A stretch of DNA of 64,000 bases from Pseudomonas sp. Irchel s3h17 (GTDB taxonomy: Bacteria; Pseudomonadota; Gammaproteobacteria; Pseudomonadales; Pseudomonadaceae): assembly GCF_900187505.1 (NCBI RefSeq), contig NZ_FYDL01000011.1:124001-188000 (forward strand), read 5' to 3'. The translations under genes were made by a program, and so were the position numbers. The stretch's first letter is position 1, and the number at the start of each line of letters is the position of its first letter. A model generated the notes under the pieces. That model worked only from the letters and a program-made list of their open reading frames with translations, ran no database searches and was not told the origin of the DNA. This document shows, one piece after another, positions 60,150-64,000 of this stretch.

Positions 60150-61531
60150 AGAGCACCGGACTAGCATGCGGGCTGCTGAGCTCGCTCAGCCTCGGTCTGC
60201 TGGCCGGTTGCGTGGCGTTGCCCGACCTGCAGTTGGCCAAGACGGCCAAGGGCAGTGGTGACCTCGCGACCGCGGAACAGAATTACCGCGTCCTCGCCAG
60301 CGAAGGTTACGTCGAGGCCCAGATCGGTCTCGCCGACCTGCTGATACGCAGTCCTTTGATCGAGCAGCGGATGCAGGGCGAGACGCTGTACCGCCAGGCC
60401 CTCGATCGCTCTCCGGCGGCGCCAGCGCGGTTGGGTAAATGGCTGGCGAGCAAGCCGCAGGCGAGTCCTGCCGAGCGCCGGGAGGCCGAGCAGTTGCTGC
60501 GCCAGAGCCTGGCGGCCGGCGACAACAGCGCGTTGCTGCCACTGGTGCAGCTGCAACTGCAGGATCCGCAAAAGCTTGCCAGCGGCGAGCTGGAACGCGA
60601 GCTGGAGCAATGGCAGGCGCAAGGCATCAGCGAAGCCCGGCTCGGCAAGGTGCTCCTGTACCGTGTGCGCGGTAACTACGAGCAGAAGCTGGACGAGATC
60701 GAAGCCATCTGTGAGGGCTGGCTGGACCAGGCCAGCGAATGCTATGTCGAACTGGCCGAGATCTTCCAGCGGCGTGGCAACAAAGACCGCCAGCAGCAGT
60801 TGCTGGCGCGGCTGGACTCGGCCTACCAGGCCGGCCTGGTGTCGCCTGAACGTGTGATGAGCGTTGCCAAGGTCCTGGCCGACAGCAGCCTGGGCGAAGC
60901 TGATCCAAAGGCTGCCCAAGTGCTCTACACGCGTATTGCGCCGGCCTACCCGGACGCCTGGTGCGGTTTGGCCGAACTGGTCCTGCGCTTCCCCGACCTG
61001 GGGGATGGGGCCGTACTCACTGGATACCTGAACAAGGGTATCGAGGCGGGTTCCAGCCGCGCCGCACTGATGCTCGGGCAGCTGTACCTCAAGGGCCAAG
61101 TCGTACCGGCCGATCCGCGGGCGGCGGAGCAGTACCTGCTGCAGGCCGCGCCCGGCCACCTCAAAGCGCACCTGCTGCTGGGCCGGTTGTACCGGGATGG
61201 CGCGCTGGGCGACATCGAGCCGGAAAAGGCGCTGGAGCATCTGCTGATTGCCGCCCGTGCGGGCGACCCGAGCGCCAACATCGCGCTGGCCCAGCTGTTT
61301 GGCGAGGGCAAGGGCGTGCGGATCAACGCCGTCTACAGCTACACCTTCGCCACGCTCGCGTCGCGTCAGGGCGTGGCCCAGGGGCAGGTTTTGATGGAGC
61401 GCCTGGCGCCGAGGCTGCAGGCGCAGGACTACCAGCAGGTGGAGAGCCTGCTGGCCCGTGAAATCGAGGCTCGCGGTGGCCAGCAGGTCACCGCCAGGAA
61501 TCAAGCTGATCAAGCGCAGGAAGTGCTATGA
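60146..61531 (+). CDS. algK: Alginate export lipoprotein, TPR/Sel1 repeats
   Basis: The protein has 461 residues. The lipobox L-L-A-G-C places the lipid on Cys22. The body is made of Sel1/TPR-like helical repeats (for example L-M-L-G-Q-L-Y-L-K-G and A-H-L-L-L-G-R-L-Y-R-D-G-A-L-G). AlgK is an outer-membrane-anchored scaffold that guides AlgE and links periplasmic partners. It overlaps both alg44 and algE by 4 bp. Confidence 0.94.
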   Translation: MKSTGLACGLLSSLSLGLLAGCVALPDLQLAKTAKGSGDLATAEQNYRVLASEGYVEAQIGLADLLIRSPLIEQRMQGETLYRQALDRSPAAPARLGKWLASKPQASPAERREAEQLLRQSLAAGDNSALLPLVQLQLQDPQKLASGELERELEQWQAQGISEARLGKVLLYRVRGNYEQKLDEIEAICEGWLDQASECYVELAEIFQRRGNKDRQQQLLARLDSAYQAGLVSPERVMSVAKVLADSSLGEADPKAAQVLYTRIAPAYPDAWCGLAELVLRFPDLGDGAVLTGYLNKGIEAGSSRAALMLGQLYLKGQVVPADPRAAEQYLLQAAPGHLKAHLLLGRLYRDGALGDIEPEKALEHLLIAARAGDPSANIALAQLFGEGKGVRINAVYSYTFATLASRQGVAQGQVLMERLAPRLQAQDYQQVESLLAREIEARGGQQVTARNQADQAQEVL

Positions 61532-62961
61532 CTTCGAAATACCGTCCAGTCACCACGCTGGCCTGCATGGCCGGATTGCTGGCCAGCTCCGTCGTCCTGG
61601 GGGCGCAGCCGCAACCCGGCTTGTCTTATGGCGCCAATCTCAAACTCACCGCGCAGTCGATCGATGACCTCGATCTGGGTACCCGCGACGGTGGCGACTT
61701 CAATGGCGCCGGCCTCAGCGTGCGGCCCTGGGTCTACAACCGTCAGGGCGACTGGAGCGCCTTCGCGCTCGGCGAGGCGTTCCTCGCCACCGACACCATC
61801 GAGTCGGACACCAGCGAATCCGACACCTTCGACCCCAACGACGCCCGTGAGCGAGAGGACCAGTTCCTCGCCATGCACGAGTTCTGGGTCGACTATGGCG
61901 GTCTGAGCGCTTATCCGGGAGAGTCCTTGCGACTCGGTCGGCAGAAGATCCGCAGTGCCGACGGCCTGTGGTGGGACAGCAATATCGAAGCCTTGCGCTG
62001 GAATTTCGAGACAACCCTGCTCAGTGCCCACGTCGGCATTGCCGAACGTTTCAGTGACTACCGCACGGACCTGGATGAACTGGCGCCCGAGGACGAGGAT
62101 CGCCTGCACCTGCTCGCCGACCTGTCCTGGCAGTGGCAGCCGGGTCACTGGGCCGGGCTGAAGCTCCATCACAGCGATGATCGCGGCAACCTGCCCGGCA
62201 AGGGTGCTTCTGTGGATCAGATGAGCAAGACCGCTACCGGCGAACTCAGCTGGTTAGGGGCTGAGCTCAATGGGGACTTCTACAACGAGCGCAGCAACCT
62301 ACCGCTCAGCTACTGGGTCGCCGCCACTTGGCTGACCGGCAACGTCGACACCTTGCGCACCAGCACCGTAGCCGGCCGCCGCCAGGCCGATGGCCAGCTC
62401 AGCCAGGATGTCGATGCCTGGGCGGTCGACCTTGGCCTGCGCTGGAACATCGACCAGAACTGGCGCGTCGGTACCACCTACATGCGTGCCAGCGGCGGCT
62501 CCGACGGCGACGACTCCGAGCAGTTCACACAGACCGGGCTGGAGAGCAACCGCTCCAAATTCACCGGCACCGGGAGTGCCATCAACCGCTTCGGCGAAGC
62601 CTATCGCGGTGAGATGAACAACCTGCAGGCGGCCAGCGTGTTCAGCGGCTGGCAGTTGGCCGAGGACTACGACGCCAGCCTTGTCTACCACCGCTTCTGG
62701 CGGGTGGATGACCAGGCCGACAGCAGCAGCGGCCTGAAGGCCCAGTTGGTGCCTGGCGAGAAGGATATCGGGCAAGAAGTCGACCTGGTGGTGACGCGCT
62801 ACCTGAACCGTGGGCAGATACCGGCCGGGATGGAGTGGCTGAGGGCATCCTCCGCGTTGGTCCGCTTCCGGGGCGGGCTGTTCTTTCCGGGCGATGCCTT
62901 CGGCAAAGGCACGGATTCGAGTATGCACCGCGCATTCGTTGATTTTGTCTGGCGCTACTGA
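61528..62961 (+). CDS. algE: Alginate outer-membrane porin
   Basis: The protein has 477 residues. The signal peptide ends near V-L-G-A-Q (about residue 30). The remainder alternates polar and aromatic residues of a beta-barrel and ends V-D-F-V-W-R-Y, a typical outer-membrane C-terminal aromatic. AlgE is an 18-stranded barrel that exports alginate. It starts inside the algK end. Confidence 0.95.
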   Translation: MTSKYRPVTTLACMAGLLASSVVLGAQPQPGLSYGANLKLTAQSIDDLDLGTRDGGDFNGAGLSVRPWVYNRQGDWSAFALGEAFLATDTIESDTSESDTFDPNDAREREDQFLAMHEFWVDYGGLSAYPGESLRLGRQKIRSADGLWWDSNIEALRWNFETTLLSAHVGIAERFSDYRTDLDELAPEDEDRLHLLADLSWQWQPGHWAGLKLHHSDDRGNLPGKGASVDQMSKTATGELSWLGAELNGDFYNERSNLPLSYWVAATWLTGNVDTLRTSTVAGRRQADGQLSQDVDAWAVDLGLRWNIDQNWRVGTTYMRASGGSDGDDSEQFTQTGLESNRSKFTGTGSAINRFGEAYRGEMNNLQAASVFSGWQLAEDYDASLVYHRFWRVDDQADSSSGLKAQLVPGEKDIGQEVDLVVTRYLNRGQIPAGMEWLRASSALVRFRGGLFFPGDAFGKGTDSSMHRAFVDFVWRY

Positions 62962-62997
62962 ATGCCGCCTGCCGAGCTGACCATGGAGTTGGACGCT

Positions 62998-64000
62998 ATG
63001 TATTTACACACAAGAAACAGGCACCGCTGGGTCGCCGGCGTGGTCCTCGCGGGTAGCCTCGCGTGGGCGGTCGTGGCACCGGCCGGGGAAGACGCCGCAC
63101 CCGCTTACCAGGTGTCGAGCATTCCCGTCGAGTCGCTGCTGATCGAGCCGCCGAAGCTGCCCGATCTGTCGCCCTATACGGCCGAGGCGGCCACTGCCCG
63201 GATCGTTCGCAAGCCCGCTGGCAACGTGGTGCTCAAGCGTATGATCGGCCCGAACCAATTGGTGGAGTTCACCGGTGGCGACGAGCGTCTGCGTGAGTGG
63301 GTCAAGCGCCAGGGTGAAATGCCCCAGGCGATTTTCATCGAGGGTGGCTATGTCACGCTGAAGGATCTCGCCCGCAGCCTGCCGAAGAAGTATTTCGAGG
63401 AAACCGAGCCGGGTATCTACATCGCTCGCCTGCCGATCGTCGTCAGCCAGGGCGCGACCCTGCACGTCGGCGCCGAAACCCGCGACTTGCGCCTATCCAG
63501 CGAGCGCGGCGCGTTCCTGATCAACGACGGCAAGCTGTTCCTCATGTACACCCGCCTTACCGCCTGGAGCGAGACGGAAAACCAGCAGGACTGGTTCAAG
63601 AAGAAGGGCAAGTTCCGCCCCTTCCTCAACGCTTGGGGCGGTACCGAGACCTACATCGTCAACTCGGTGGTATCGAGTCTTGGTTACACCGCGAGCAAGT
63701 CCTATGGCGTATCCATCTCCCAGTACAGCCCGGCGATGCATCCGACCATGCAGCGCGACCATCCCAGCGGCTGGCTGATTGACTCGATGTTCGACGACAT
63801 GTGGTACGGCTTCTACTGCTACGAAGCCTATGACGTGGTACTCAAGGGCAATACCTACCGCAACAACCTGGTCTACGGTATCGACCCGCACGACCGCTCG
63901 CGACGCTTGATCATCGCCGAGAACACCGCCTATGGCACCCGCGAGAAGCACGGCATCATTGTCTCCCGCGAGGTGAACGACAGCTGGATCTTCAACAACC
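62998..64000 (+). CDS. algG: Alginate C5-epimerase, 3'-truncated by window edge
   Basis: At least 334 residues are visible and the frame is open to the right edge. A signal peptide (about 1-28) leads to a parallel beta-helix enzyme. The catalytic D-P-H-D motif is visible near residue 297 (I-D-P-H-D-R-S). It converts mannuronate to guluronate in the periplasm. I chose the ATG at 62998 with GGAG nine bases upstream; in-frame ATGs at 62962 and 62983 would add 12 or 5 residues but have poorer ribosome sites. Confidence 0.93.
   Translation, partial: MYLHTRNRHRWVAGVVLAGSLAWAVVAPAGEDAAPAYQVSSIPVESLLIEPPKLPDLSPYTAEAATARIVRKPAGNVVLKRMIGPNQLVEFTGGDERLREWVKRQGEMPQAIFIEGGYVTLKDLARSLPKKYFEETEPGIYIARLPIVVSQGATLHVGAETRDLRLSSERGAFLINDGKLFLMYTRLTAWSETENQQDWFKKKGKFRPFLNAWGGTETYIVNSVVSSLGYTASKSYGVSISQYSPAMHPTMQRDHPSGWLIDSMFDDMWYGFYCYEAYDVVLKGNTYRNNLVYGIDPHDRSRRLIIAENTAYGTREKHGIIVSREVNDSWIFNN

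Overview
The window is about 60% GC, densely coded, and looks like chromosome of a Pseudomonas species of the fluorescens group. The evidence is the gene families and their order (uvrD next to a GGDEF/EAL protein, then RpiR and LysR regulators, then a two-subunit pyruvate carboxylase; a PA3496-family small protein; an alginate operon) and the REP-type palindromes. I saw no rRNA, tRNA, CRISPR array or complete insertion sequence. Assignments come from reading motifs and remembered family features; no database search was run.

Layout. 1-5.4 kb: the end of a glycan-modification operon of two paralogous glycosyltransferases, two paralogous methyltransferases and a membrane acyltransferase, closed by a terminator that carries a REP doublet between its arms. 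5.6-10.2 kb: a DUF3142 lipoprotein, a large exported protein, a LysE-type exporter and a divergent Lrp-type regulator. 10.2-10.8 kb: a decayed dihydrolipoamide dehydrogenase gene.

10.9-28.5 kb is rich in metal-homeostasis genes. It starts with a four-gene operon of three SPFH (HflK/HflC-like) membrane proteins, one with a His-rich tail, and a P1B-type ATPase, preceded by a Zur-like palindrome. A bufferin operon (bufA-bufB-bufC, a copper-binding modified peptide) follows. After cfa, cls and a DUF3617 gene comes a zinc-limitation cluster: FolE2, gamma-carbonic anhydrase and a drastically shortened threonyl-tRNA synthetase relative on one side, and ZigA, DUF1826 and a second COG0523 GTPase on the other. 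Canonical Zur boxes lie upstream of folE2 and between a small secreted protein and zigA. In such clusters zinc-independent or zinc-delivering proteins take over when zinc is scarce.

28.5-46.4 kb is mostly core: DUF3301, pdxY, a thioesterase, a CPA2 antiporter, SMI1 and Tim44 proteins, an EamA transporter, uvrD, a GGDEF/EAL protein, an RpiR regulator with a HexR-like operator, a LysR regulator, and pycA-pycB. 46.4-48.2 kb holds a HipA/HipB-type toxin-antitoxin pair in reversed gene order behind two identical 18-bp repeats. 48.3-54.7 kb carries two GNAT acetyltransferases, a PaiB-like protein, a divergent MocR regulator whose linker DNA is packed with DnaA-box-like sequences, an orphan gene, and a polyamine-binding protein with an acetylpolyamine amidohydrolase. 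About 1.3 kb of sequence without a convincing gene then leads into the alginate operon algD-alg8-alg44-algK-algE-algG, cut by the right edge.
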